Assembly (NCBI GenBank): GCA_023935145.1
Contig: CM043702.1
Location: 58,105,501-58,169,500 of the forward strand
Length of the DNA stretch: 64,000 nucleotides
Reading direction: 5' to 3'
From: Bretschneidera sinensis
Taxonomy: Eukaryota; Streptophyta; Magnoliopsida; Brassicales; Akaniaceae
Shown here: one piece after another, positions 11,790 through 21,815 of the stretch
How positions within the stretch are numbered: position 1 is the stretch's first letter
How the letters are laid out: each line of letters starts with the position of its first letter
Notes under the pieces: generated by a model
Told to the model about the DNA's origin: nothing
Databases searched by the model: none
Seen by the model: only the letters and a program-made list of their open reading frames with translations
Program-made: the position numbers and the translations under genes

Positions 11790-12066
11790 TAGTTTATTTT
11801 GTTACTTACCAAATCCTGTTTAGTTTTCTTTCAACTACGATTCAAATTACTCTATTTCTTTAAACACTTGGGGACCGAAAGAAAGGTTGAAAGAATAAAA
11901 TTTTGAAGCAGTTTACAGGAGAATTTTATAGAGTTACGGGAAGCTCTAAGAAAAATAGAAGGTAATAACATGAAGTTTATTTTTGAAATTTAGCATACAT
12001 GAAATTTTCAGAAATTCAAAGTCGAAATTTTCAAAGGATGTGAATTATGAAGAATAAATTAGAAAT
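11486..12066 (+). repeat. extra partial gypsy LTR (tandem duplication)
   Basis: A second copy of the first about 580 bp of the LTR starts TGTAATACCCG at 11486, directly after the pol end. It contains a long (TA)n run near 11552-11585 and another near 11754-11783. It breaks off at about 12066 and runs into a repeat of the last about 190 bp of pol (12067-12266), after which the true 3' LTR begins. The junction has the short shared sequence CACGTGGGA. Confidence 0.82.
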
Positions 12067-12266
12067 CACGTGGGAATTTTCTAGACAGAAAAGAACAAGT
12101 CTTGCGCAATAAAGTCATTCCTTTGATTCAAATATTATGGCAGAACAAAGATGTCGAAGAAGTCACGTGGGAGCATGAAGCAAGAATGAGGAAGGAATAC
12201 CCCAAACTCTTTAAGGAATTAGATAAAGAAATTTCGGGGATGAAATTTTTGTAAGGTGGGTAGAAT
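12067..12266 (+). repeat. duplicated tail of gypsy pol
   Basis: A repeat of 11300-11485: both contain GAACAAGTCTTG, AATATTATGGC, AAAGATGTCGAAGAAG and the ending GGGTGGGTAGAAT before the LTR. Small differences (GGTTCGGGGAC against GATAAAGAAATTTCGGGG) show it is not an assembly copy of the identical read. Confidence 0.85.
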
Positions 12267-14209
12267 TGTAATACCCGTATTTGTAAAGTAAGGGTAAAGA
12301 ACTACTTTAATAAGTATGATATAGATTTAAAATAATATATATATATATATATATAAATGCAAAAGATTTAATTTTTATAAAGCAATTCAAAAAAAAAAAA
12401 AAACGTGGCAATAGGTATTGCCAAATGTTGCCAAAAGGAAAGTGTAATGCTGCATGTAAGGCAGCGTTACAAAAAAGGGGCAAGCTTTGGAGAGGGTGAG
12501 TGCTGAGTGTTAAATTTTTTGCATATATATATATAGTTAAAACTTTAGTTTATTTTATTACTTACCAAATCCTGTATGATTTTCTTTCAACTATGATTTA
12601 AATTACTCTATTTCTTTAAACATTTGGGGACCGAAAGAAAGGTTGAAAGAGTAAAATTTTGAAGTAGTTTACGGGAGAATTTTATAGAGAGTTATGGGAA
12701 GCTCTAAGAAAAACAGAAGATAATAACATGAAGTTATTTTTGAAATTTAGCATACATGAAATTTCCCGGAATTCAAAGTGGGAAATTTCAAAGGGTGCGA
12801 ATTATGAAGAATTGAAGAATAAATTAGAAATTTAATATAAATATTATGTCAGGTGTAGACGATCAGCAATCAAGGGAAATTGCTAAGAGGAGCAGGAAAG
12901 GCAATGAGGTGATCCACGGGTAGTTCTAAGTGCTACGTGGTGAGTTAGATTTACTTTAAGTAATCAAGAGAAATATGAAATATCTAGTGATAATATTAGA
13001 ATAAATTATTAACTTATGCTTTGGTGGTAGATGAAAAATTGATTGACAGGTATGATAGTAATAATGAATGTGTAGAAAATTATTATATGAGAAGTAATAT
13101 TATTAGAATAATTAGCCGATTTAATTTTAAAAGTGATAAATGAAATTCTTGACGAGCTATGGTAGATGATTTGATATGATTTATAAGGAGAAGAATTTAG
13201 TGGAATTTTGCAAATAATAATTTGAGAATAATCAGGATAGCTAGTTTAAATGTCTGAATACATGCTTGTTTTTATTTTATTATTCATATGCATATTCATA
13301 TCATTATTCATATGCACATGCATGAAATAAAAGAACCGAGAGGGCAGCCGGTCTAAATGAAAATAAAAGAACCGGGAAGGGAATCGGTCTAAATGAGAAT
13401 AAAAGAACCGGGAAGGCAACCGGTCTAAACGAGAATAAAAGAACCGGGAAGGCAGCCGGTCTAAATGAGAATGAAAGAACCGGGAAGACGTCCGATCTAA
13501 GATAAAAACATGTCGACATGTGAGAAGACGTTCCCAATAATAATAACATTTAACTTCATGCATTACATTTGCTTTAATTATTGATTGTTATTGCTTGATA
13601 TGTTAAAGTGTTATTTATGATTGTAAATCTATTGATAGATGAATGAGTCTTACAGAGAGACAAATATGCTAAGAAAGAAATATGGAAATATGTCTGATGA
13701 GTAACTTAAGAAGAGATTGTGTAATAGGGGAATTATGAAATTGAGTAGTGATTACAGAATATTGTTATTGAATTATTTGAGGAAAAAAAATAATGAACAT
13801 CGGAAGAATCTTTAGAAGAAATTAAATTAGAAGATGTAACTGGGAGTATAAAATTGAATATTTCTAGTAAATTTAATTCACCGAGCTTGTGAAGCTTACT
13901 CTTCATTGCACAATGATTTCAGGTAGCAGGCATGATAAATAGTTTGGTGAGTTGAGGTTCAGACGAAATCATTTTTTGTAAGCCACGTACGTGTCCACAT
14001 CCTCAGACTAATGAGAAAATAAAATAAAAATTTATTTGTAAATATTCATGTATATTACGTTGTATATAATGTTTAAAGACCAGAATGATGTATCTCCCCT
14101 GTTGAGGGTTGAAGATTGATGTAAAAATTTATGTTAGTATATATTTTTTATTGTTGCATATATGTATTGTGCTGGGATTTTCAAAATGAACCTGGGATGG
14201 GTCGTTACA
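12267..14209 (+). repeat. 3' LTR of Tekay-like gypsy (1943 bp)
   Basis: Starts TGTAATACCCG and ends GGGTCGTTACA, followed by the target duplication TTAAG. It has five minisatellite units (13319-13500) against four in the 5' LTR. Close to its end it lacks about 25 bp present in the 5' LTR. Confidence 0.88.
13319..13500 (+). repeat. LTR minisatellite, about 36-bp unit, five copies
   Basis: Cleaner version of the array at 5658-5806. The core ACCGGGAAGGCAGCCGGTCT is flanked by AAATGAGAATAAAAGA and repeated at about 13334, 13370, 13406, 13442 and 13478. Confidence 0.88.
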
Positions 14210-14440
14210 TTAAGGCATCCATTATACTTGACGATGGAGCTTCTTCCTCTAAATGGACAGTTTTAAAGAAGAAAAAGAAACCATTGAAAGCAAAAAGAGG
14301 TGGTGTCAATAAAGTTATTTCATCAAAAGCCAAGAAGGATAAAGAACAGTGCTTCCGTTGTGGAAAAGATGGACACTAGAAGAGAAACTACAAGGATCAC
14401 CTTGCAAGACAAGCCTTCGGAAGGCATGTCTTAGTTGTTA
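14210..14440 (+). pseudogene. copia A gag, C-terminal part with zinc knuckle
   Basis: The gag reading interrupted at 4690 resumes after the TTAAG duplication. It shows a lysine-rich linker (WTVLKKKKKPLKAKRGG) and a CCHC zinc knuckle at about 14347-14390 reading CFRCGKDGH-stop-KRNYKD. The stop and the loss of the last cysteine show decay. This piece together with 4141-4690 represents one gag gene cut by the gypsy insertion. The reading before 14210 in the same frame belongs to the gypsy LTR and is not part of gag. Confidence 0.85.
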
Positions 14441-14559
14441 TTTGATGAAATTAACTTTAAATATTAATATTGCTTCTACTTAGGTATTAGATACTGAGTA
14501 TGGCTCTCGCATTTGCAATAAGTTGCATGCGCTGAGAAAAGCAATAAATTAAGTAATAA

Positions 14560-14835
14560 GTTGACCTTCACCTTTGAAATAGAAAAATCATTGCTACATT
14601 AGCCATAAGGACTTATTACTTAGTTCTACCATCTAAAAGTAGACGATAAAATATTTCGTATTGAACAACAAAGGAAATGAGACAATGATCTAAATCATTA
14701 CCATATTTGTCACTTAAGACTAGGTCATATTAATGAGGATAGTACAAACAAGTTTGCAAAAGATGGATTCTTAGATCTATCAGATTTTGAATCCTATCCA
14801 ACATGTGACACCTGTCTCATGGGAAAATGACTAGT
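14560..14835 (+). pseudogene. copia A GAG-pre-integrase / integrase zinc domain
   Basis: Readable with frame changes: HLRLGHINEDSTNKFAKDGF near 14710-14765 and YPTCDTCLMGK near 14795-14827 give the H-H-C-C zinc-binding pattern at the start of copia integrase. The protease before it (about 14440-14560) is too decayed to read. The frame ends within a few bases of the left end of the next insertion at 14840. The catalytic core of integrase is absent from this copia: the next readable copia sequence, at 20514, is already reverse transcriptase. Confidence 0.75.
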
Positions 14836-14839
14836 TCTC

Positions 14840-16293
14840 TGATTACACCCAAAGAATAACGCGGTAGTTGTAGCACAGCTTTGGGGTGTCGATTCCATAG
14901 GGAGACAAATTAAAAGAATAGTAGAAGGTACAAAGGAACTAAAGAAAAATATCAAGTGATTAATAGAGAACAAAGATTGATTGTAAATGCAAATTTAAAA
15001 CAAAGTAAAGTGAAACAGTAAAGCGTCGGGAATTCCTTGCACAAATCTAGCATTTTAATTATTCTTAATTCATTAAATAACTTAATTGGGAACTCAATTC
15101 CAAAATTCCCTATCGGAAGGTGTAGATTTATGAACCAAGATTAAGCCAAATGTAACCCTTTGAAATAACATTCACCACTTTTAAAATACGTAAATTATTA
15201 TCACTATTGAGAAAATCCAACGACGACAATATACTTAGGAAGTGATATTGCAGCAAAGAACTAAATCAATATAGATAAATAATTGATCCTAGCATAATCA
15301 AAGAGCTAAACCATTCAATAGAAAAATCATGACTGAATCCATAAACAAAATAAACTCTATGACTATTCGGAAAAGAAAACATCACTAATAAATTGTGAAT
15401 AATAAAACAAAAGAGTTTTAATAATTAAAGATCAAATATATAAATTAAAAATAAACAAAAATATCGTTAACTGTGCAAGTTCATCCTTAGCCCCACTTGA
15501 GAATTTAGTTACCCATAAATATAATGGACAACAAAAATCTCAAGGGAAAATTTGAACTCTTCGTGAGCATCCCCGCTTGGTAGTGGAGATTCCCTAGATT
15601 GCTTCCAGAAACCCTCCAGATTGCTCCGAGTGGTAGCAAAGTCCTCCAGACTGCACACTATTTGGTAGCAAAGCCTTGGAGATTGCACCAAATGGTAGCA
15701 AAGTCCTCCAGACTACACACTATTTGGTAGCAAAGCCTTGGAGATATCACCCTGATTAATGGAGTGAGGTGGGGCTTTTATAGGGCAACTCCATGAGTGC
15801 AATGTGTTTCTAATCCAATGTGGGATACTGTGCGAGTGCGCTCGATCACAGCCTGGTGCGCTCGAGCGCAGGCACACTAAAAGTGTTTCGAATGGTGCAT
15901 TGCCTAACCTTTGTCTACTAAAACTGCCATAACTTTCTCTAGAAAAATCATTTTTATGAGCTGTAAAATTCTCCAGAAAATAGATATCCGGATCTTTCTA
16001 AGCATATATGGCTTATCTCCTGGTTCTTCCTGAATCAAAACAATTTAATCTGCAAAAATGACTGATCTGTACGGGCAATTCTGGCAATTTAGTGAAACTC
16101 CTTTCCAAGTGCTTGTGAACCTGTAAAACAACAAAAAACAACTCAAAGTAACAAATTCCTAAGCTAAACATATAAAAACCTAGAAAAACATAGTAAACAC
16201 GGAAATGAGATAAAATAGGATGAAATAACACAAACTAAGAGCTTAACAAATATAAATTAAGGGGCTTAAATATGAATATTTAAGCACTTATCA
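14840..16293 (-). repeat. 3' LTR of the gag-only element (1454 bp)
   Basis: On the plus strand it begins TGATTACACCC and ends GCACTTATCA, so the element-strand ends are TGATAAGTGC and GGGTGTAATCA. Most of it matches 19537-20513. The portion 15815-16293 has no partner because the other LTR is truncated. It contains the sequence GGTGCGCTCGAGCGCAGGC near 15857, GC-rich against the AT-rich background. Confidence 0.85.
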
Positions 16294-16306
16294 CACCCCC
16301 AAACTT
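16294..16306 (-). promoter_or_regulatory. polypurine tract of the gag-only element
   Basis: On the minus strand AAGTTTGGGGGTG directly precedes the LTR start TGATAA. Similar GTTTGGGGGT stretches recur at about 17400 and 17503, as in Athila/Tat relatives. Confidence 0.75.
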
Positions 16307-17675
16307 ACATATTGCTAGTCCCTTAGTAATACAAAACTAAAAACTAAATGAAAAAACAAAGAACATAAAGATAAATTCATCATTCATGGTATCTTAAAAT
16401 TTAAAAATCACACAAAACCATAATATTCAGTCATGAGCAAGCTTAAAATGTAAACCCATCTTCGCAATGAATAGGAATTTTAAAATCTAATTACTTACAA
16501 AAGGTAGGCTAAGGCATCACAAGTCTGACTTAGTGTAAAGTAAATTAGCATATAAAGATGAGGCTTTCAAGTAACTCCAATGTGCAATGTTTCCATGTCT
16601 CAAGATTCACAAATTTCTCATCAGAATAAACAACGATGACATAGTTTTATTTTCTTCTCTCTTTTATTATAAGGCTTTGCTATGTTTAGTTCCCTTAAGC
16701 TTTCTAATTGAACCATGTAGCGAGTGTTGAGTCAATGACTCCCAAACCAGATTTTTTTAGGGCATTAGGTGTAAAGACACCCCTAAGGACTTACTAACTC
16801 TAGTAAAAAAGGCTACGAACCTAAACTAGACTTAATGCTACCAAGCAAAATTCCCACCCTTTGACGTGAACACTCACTGCTTACTGAGGCAAGAGGTCCA
16901 GTTACTCAGCGAAAATTTTCTCAATGATCATTATGAATAAAATTCTCACATTTTGATGTGAACACTCACTGTTTACTGAGGCAAGAGGTCCAGTTACTCA
17001 ACGAAGATTTTATTAATGATCATCATGAGCATTTTTCTCTTTTTGTGCAAAAAAAAGGTTTTTTTTTCAAAATGTTTATCCAACAGATCATCCAGTTTCA
17101 GTTGAGTCATGAAAACATACACATTAAACTCACATGTCATACCTCACACTATTTTGTGCTAATGTGCTCATGTTAGATTAGATCAAACATGTGAATTCTC
17201 AAATGCCTAAAGTAAGTAACAAAATTTTAAAACTCTATCATCAAATCATGTGTTCAAGATTTTAAGCTCACCAATGACATCACATCACAGTATTTGTTTA
17301 AATCAACCAAAATTTCAAAATAACATGAGCATGCATTTATCTTCTCTTTAGTAAATAATAAAAAAACTGGGACAAAGTGTGTGTGAATGTGTCTCCTATA
17401 CCCCCAAACTTAAATTACACATTGTTCCCAATGTGTGAACAACATGGAAAGAGTTGACATGGGAGATGGAGAACTAACTGGGCTGGCATGGCTCATAGCA
17501 CACCCCCAAACTTGAACTGATGTGCATATTTGTCCCTAAACGAAGGTAATACTGGAAAACAATAAAATACTAATAATAAACAAGAAAAAGAAATATGAAA
17601 AACAATAAAGATAAAAGGATATGCTGTGGGGTGTCTCCTATGAGCACTAAGTTTTACGTCTTCAGCCAGACTGTC
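16307..17675 (-). other. non-coding internal region of the gag-only element
   Basis: No coding capacity can be supported here. A diverged tandem duplication of about 95 bp is visible: TGAACACTCACTG followed by TTACTGAGGCAAGAGGTCC occurs near 16867 and again near 16961. Two further polypurine-like stretches lie near 17400 and 17503. In related elements the pol and env-like region would sit here, but no such domain was found. Confidence 0.6.
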
Positions 17676-17951
17676 TTACTCTCCCAGATAAGCATAAGTT
17701 AGATGCTCAGGCAATTGCTTCAATTCAACTTTGGGTGTTTCCACACTTGAAGGAATTTGTTTTGCACTATTCTCAGGAAACTCCTCAAACTTCAGTTGCC
17801 ATGTCTGAGTGCCATAATCCGGAGTTCTCTTACTTGATTTTAAAGCTTGAGGGAATGGTGCCTTAACATAACTCTTTGTCACCTCAAGTTCCTTGGGTAG
17901 CTCGGCATCATTACTATCTTGACCCTTTGCCACATCCTCTGATTTGTTCAT
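17676..17951 (-). pseudogene. remnant downstream of gag (pre-pol linker)
   Basis: A 91-codon open stretch reads ...VKAPFPQALKSSKR... and ends KQLPEHLTYAYLGE then stop. In Athila/Tat-like gypsy elements a phrase of the form L-P-x-H-L-x-Y-x-x-L marks the stretch just before protease or reverse transcriptase. The reading stops there and no RT follows, so pol has been deleted right behind this point. The start shown is the first in-frame Met and is probably not a true start, because the protein should continue from gag. Confidence 0.65.
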
Positions 17952-18257
17952 TGTTGGGATGTGTAAACTTCATGTCACAATGGCATTTACATGCGCCATG
18001 TGTTGATCATGGGGTGTGGACTGAGCTTGAGAAGGGAACTTACCTCGTTCATTCACACTCAAAGAGCTCATCAATTTGGACACTTGGCTCTTTATCTCCT
18101 TATTTTCTTCAACAGTCTACGTAATCAACGCTTCAAATCTTTGGTTAGTCTTACCCTGTGCCTCAATAAAAGCTTACAAGGTGTCTTTTAAAGGACTCCT
18201 AGAAGATGCAAGTGCATGATATGGTGCAGGATATTATTTAGGGGGTTGTGTAGGCGG

Positions 18258-18592
18258 CTAGTTTTCAGGTTTCCATCTAAAATTGGGGTGATTGTGCCAT
18301 CCCGGATTATAGGTGTCAGAGAAAGGTAAGAAAAGCTTCTTATACATACCTAAGACATTACATTGTTCCTCATACATCCCTTTTATCTCAGCAAATATGG
18401 GACACTCTTGGGTGAGATGATCTACCCCGCCACACACAAAACATGATCTAAAAGGCTTTTCATGATTAGCCACTCGTGTTGGCTTTAAGCCCTTAGTCTT
18501 TAACACATCTTGCTCCCTAGTGAGCATCTCGACCTTAGCCTTTAGGCTAGCCTCTTCTCTAAGATGGTAAATTCCACCACCATTTGGGTTCC
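18258..18592 (-). pseudogene. gag nucleocapsid part with zinc knuckle
   Basis: Continuation of gag on the minus strand. SCFVCGGVDHLTQECP near 18400-18450 is a complete CCHC zinc knuckle (C-x2-C-x4-H-x4-C), followed by YNPGWHNHPNFRW, a motif common after the knuckle in plant Athila/Tat gag. A stop (TAG near 18258) ends it. It is separated from the capsid part by a stop near 18593. Confidence 0.8.
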
Positions 18593-19189
18593 TTACAGGT
18601 TGTGACCTATTTGTGCTTTCAGTAGCACTAGGTCCAGTCCAAGTGTGAGTTTTTCAGCAAGCTCATCGAGATATTCTATGGCCTCATCAAGATCTTTCTG
18701 TAAGAACTTGCCATTACACATCATCTCCACAAATTGGCATTTTCTATATGTAAATCCCTCATAAAAATAGCTCACTAAGCGCCAATTCTCATACCCATGG
18801 TGAGGACACATACTCAACAACTCCTTAAATCTCTCCCAAGACTGATACAAAGTCTCACAGTCCTTTTGTGTAAAGGTGGAGATTTGTCTTTTTAAAGCGT
18901 TGGTCTTATGTTGGGGAAAGTATTTATTGAAGAAAACATTAGTCACCTCATTCCATGACCTAATAGATCGTGGTCTCAGCAAACTCTTAGCTCTATCCTT
19001 CAAAGAGAAAGGAAAAAACTTAAGTCTCACAATGTCATCAGTTGCATTTTGACTATGAAAAGTCGCAACTACTTCCTCAAACTCCCTAATGTGCACATAT
19101 GGGTTTTCATTTTTCAAGCCATGAAATGTAGGAAGTAACTGTATCATCCCTATTTCAAAATCCAGTTGGCGAGTTTTAGCTGGAAACAT
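18593..19189 (-). CDS. gypsy gag capsid domain (non-autonomous element)
   Basis: A 198-codon open frame carries a retrotransposon gag domain. FHGLKNENPYVHIREFEEVV lies near residues 24-43. LKFFPFSLKDRAKSLL follows at about 56-71, IRSWNEVTNVFFNKYFPQ at 77-94 and FTYRKCQFVEMMCNGKF at about 144-160. It is longer and cleaner than other gag pieces here, which suggests the element relied on gag in its recent past. The family protein forms the particle shell around element RNA. The Met used (19189) is the first in frame, but the true start may lie further upstream. The nucleocapsid part follows after a stop, so the chain is split. Confidence 0.72.
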   Translation of the reverse strand: MFPAKTRQLDFEIGMIQLLPTFHGLKNENPYVHIREFEEVVATFHSQNATDDIVRLKFFPFSLKDRAKSLLRPRSIRSWNEVTNVFFNKYFPQHKTNALKRQISTFTQKDCETLYQSWERFKELLSMCPHHGYENWRLVSYFYEGFTYRKCQFVEMMCNGKFLQKDLDEAIEYLDELAEKLTLGLDLVLLKAQIGHNL

Positions 19190-19517
19190 GATGCATGATG
19201 GTGTGGCTATACATGTAGGGTGGAGGTAATCCTGAAGGGTATTAGTGGGTTGATCTCCGTGTTCACTTATTTCTTCAAGACTAGATGGATTGTCAAATAA
19301 AGGATCTAAAAAGTTTGGTTATGGCTCTAGCACAGGCTTATAAGCAAATCTATCCAAAGTGTCTCTATATTTGGGCATGCAAGGTTATTAAAAAAAATAC
19401 TATAAAAAGAAAGAAGAGAAAAAATAAATAATGCAACAAGCTAAAAGAATGAACGAAGTTACCGCCTTTACATCTGCTGAAAAGAAAAACTATCTAGCAA
19501 TTTTTCTGCCGTCTCCT

Positions 19518-19534
19518 CGGTAACAGTGCCAAAA
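19518..19534 (-). promoter_or_regulatory. primer binding site, tRNA-Asp-like
   Basis: On the minus strand TGGCACTGTTACCGAGG follows the 5' LTR. It matches the tRNA-Asp type site of Athila/Tat elements (TGGCGCCGTTGCCGGGG) at 13 of 17 positions. Confidence 0.6.
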
Positions 19535-19536
19535 TT

Positions 19537-20513
19537 TGATTACGCCCAAAGAATAACATAGTAGTTGTAGCACAGCTTTGGGGTGTCGATTCCACAGGAA
19601 GACAAATTAAAAGAATAGTAGAAGGTACAAAGAAACTAAAGAAAAATATCAAGTGATTAATGTAGAACAAAGATTAATTGTAAATGCAAATTTAAAACAA
19701 AGTAAAGTGAAACAGTAAAGTCTCGGGAGTCCCTTGCACAAATATGGTATTTTAATTATTCTTAATTCATTGGATAACTTAATTGGGAACTCAATTCCAA
19801 AATTTCTTATCGGAAGGTGTAGATTTATGAACCAAGATTAAGCCAAATGTAACCTTTTGAAATATCATTCACCACTTTTAAAATACGTAAATTATTATCA
19901 CTATTGAGAAAATCCAACGACGACAATATACTTAGGAAGTGATATTGCAGCAAAGAACTAAATCAATATAGATAAATAATTGATCCCAGCATAATCAAAG
20001 AGCTAAACCATTCAATAGAAAAAGCATGACTGACTCCATAAACAGAATAAACTCTATGACTATTCGAAGGAGAAAACATCACTAATAAATTGCGAATAAT
20101 AAAACAAAAAAGTTTTAATAATTAAAGATCAAATATATAAATTAAAAATAAACAAAAATACTGTCAGCTGTGCAAGTGCATCTCTAGCCCCACTTGAGAA
20201 TTTAGTTACTAATAAATATAATGGACAACAAAAATCTCAAGGGAAAATTTGAACTCTTCGTGAGCATCCCCGCTTGGTAGTGGAGATTCCCTAGATTGCT
20301 CCCAGAAGCCGTCCAGATTGCTCCGAGTGGTAGCAAAGTCCTCTAGACTGCACACTCTTTGGTAGCAAAACCTTGGAGATTGCACCGAGTGGTAGCAAAG
20401 TCCTCCAGACTACACACTGTTTGGTAGCAAAGCCTTGGAGATTGCACCCTGATTGATGAAGTGAGGTGGGGCTTTTATAGGGCAACTCCACGAGTGCAAT
20501 GTGTTTCTAATTC
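19537..20513 (-). repeat. truncated 5' LTR of the gag-only element
   Basis: Begins TGATTACGCCC on the plus strand and matches 14840-15814 closely, then stops at TCTAATTC near 20512. Copia RT sequence follows at once. About 475 bp of the LTR (its U3 part) are missing. Confidence 0.85.
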
Positions 20514-21475
20514 GAAGGTTTAGTACCTATAGGTTGCAAATGGATATTTAAGAGAAAAACTGTAGTGGATGGAAAGGTAGAGACCTATAAAGAAAGCTAG
20601 TAGCAAAAGGTTTCAAGCAAAGGTTAGGAGTTGACTTTGATGAAATTTTCTCTCTTGTGACCATGATTAAATGCATTAGAATTTTACTTGCAATAGCTAC
20701 ATACCGTGACAATGAGATATGTTAAGTGGATGTAAAGACTACATTCCTTAATTGAAACATAGAGGAGGATGTGTACATGACACAACCAGAGGGTTTTACA
20801 TCTAATGTTAGTGACCGCAAGGTATTCAATCTCTGAAAATCCATTAATGGATTAAAGCAAGCTTCTGGAAGATGGGACATCTATTTTGATGAAACAATCA
20901 AATTGTCTAATTTTATCAAAAATAAAGATGAATTGTGTGCATAAGAAGGTCAGTGGGAGCATTGTAACATTCTTAGTGCTTTATGTAGAAGAAATATTTC
21001 TCATTAGGAATGATGTATGTATATTACAATCAGTCAAGGTTTGGCTGTTAAAAAACTTCTCCATGAAGGATTTGGATGAAGCATCCTATATTTTGGGGAA
21101 TAAAATCTATAGAGATAGATCTAGAAGGATACTAGGCTTGTCCAAATCCACGTACATAAGCAAAATGCTAAAGTGGTTTAGCACGAAAAATTACAAGATG
21201 CATCATGGAATTACTCTCTTAAAGGACATGTCCCCAAAGACACCTGAGGAGAGAGAACACACGAGTATATTGGATCTATTATGTACTCCATGTTATGTAT
21301 AAGACCTGATGTTGAATATGCTTTAAGTATTATGAGCAAATATCAGTCCAATCTAGGTAAGGGTCACTGGATAGCTACGAAGACCATTATTAAAATCTTG
21401 AGAAGAACTAAAGATTTGTTCCTCGTAAAAGGAGAAAATAATTTCAAACTTAAAGGCTTTCACAGACTCTAGTTT
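20514..21475 (+). pseudogene. copia A reverse transcriptase
   Basis: Resumption of copia A: PIGCKWIFKRKTVVDGKVET near 20530-20590 and KGFKQRLGVDFDEIFS near 20610-20655 start the RT domain. VYMTQPEGF lies near 20775. The catalytic motif, normally Y-V-D-D, reads LYVEEIFLI near 20980-21006, so both Asp are Glu and activity is lost. KNFSMKDLDEASYILG at 21054-21101 and a broken PDVEYALSIMSKYQSNLG at 21306-21360 follow. Stops and one frame change (21281-21302) show decay. The integrase core that should precede it was lost with the insertion at 14840-20513. Confidence 0.85.
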
Positions 21476-21800
21476 CAATATTGAATTATGATAGTAAGTC
21501 AATATACAGAGTCCCTCTTGTGAGTTGGAAAACTATTTAGATAAAAAAATTCATCATTGAGCTTGGAATGGTTTCTGACATTGTAAGTTTCGTATGATGA
21601 TACTAAGATAACAATAGTGCTACTACGTAGGCGTGGAAACTAATGTCTCATCAGAAATCCAAACAATTCTTCCAGGAATTTCATTTGATTAGAAGAAGCA
21701 TTGGAAAAACGATGTAAAGATGAAAGAGTTTTATCAACAAATAATATTGCGGATATACTAACTAAAGCAATGGTATGAAATACATGGGCTATTGTCTTTA
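21476..21800 (+). pseudogene. copia A RNase H remnant
   Basis: Highly decayed RNase H region between RT and the polypurine tract. A readable piece near 21745-21770 (NNIADILTKAM after frame adjustment) is the conserved copia C-terminal phrase. Several stops and shifts are present and no open frame remains. Confidence 0.6.
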
Positions 21801-21815
21801 GTGTAAGTGAGAGAC
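21801..21815 (+). promoter_or_regulatory. polypurine tract of copia A
   Basis: The stretch GTGTAAGTGAGAGAC precedes TGATAATAG, the probable LTR start, at the position where related copia elements have G-T-G-x-A-A-G-T-G-G-G-A-G. Confidence 0.6.

Larger units (their letters stand above)
4696..14209 (+). mobile_element. Tekay/Del-like gypsy chromovirus, degenerate
   Basis: This is a 9.5-kb Ty3/gypsy element with long LTRs (4696-6534 and 12267-14209), an iMet primer binding site, and gag, protease, RT, RNase H, integrase and a chromodomain-like tail in gypsy order. It is flanked by the direct repeat TTAAG. The domain order, long LTRs and the C-terminal motif RKEQVLCNKVIHLI...WRNKDVEEVTWEHE fit the Tekay (Del) chromoviruses, whose chromodomain steers insertion to heterochromatin. 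Many stops and frameshifts show it is dead. A 0.78-kb tandem duplication adds a third, partial LTR at 11486-12066. It lies inside the gag gene of copia A and is therefore younger than that element. Confidence 0.9.
14840..20513 (-). mobile_element. gag-only Athila/Tat-like gypsy derivative
   Basis: A 5.7-kb element on the minus strand lies between two direct repeats, 14840-16293 and 19537-20513. Read on the minus strand it has a truncated 5' LTR, a primer binding site, a gag gene with zinc knuckle, a short remnant before pol, a long non-coding part and a polypurine tract before the 3' LTR. No reverse transcriptase or integrase is visible, so it resembles a large non-autonomous derivative that needs enzymes from relatives. 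Its 5' LTR lacks the outer about 475 bp, and no target duplication is visible. A deletion has probably removed the LTR end together with the copia integrase. Confidence 0.82.

Noticed and set aside
13319..13500. CRISPR-like pattern of regular repeats
   Set aside because: Units are contiguous without unique spacers, inside a plant retrotransposon LTR, and no cas genes exist.
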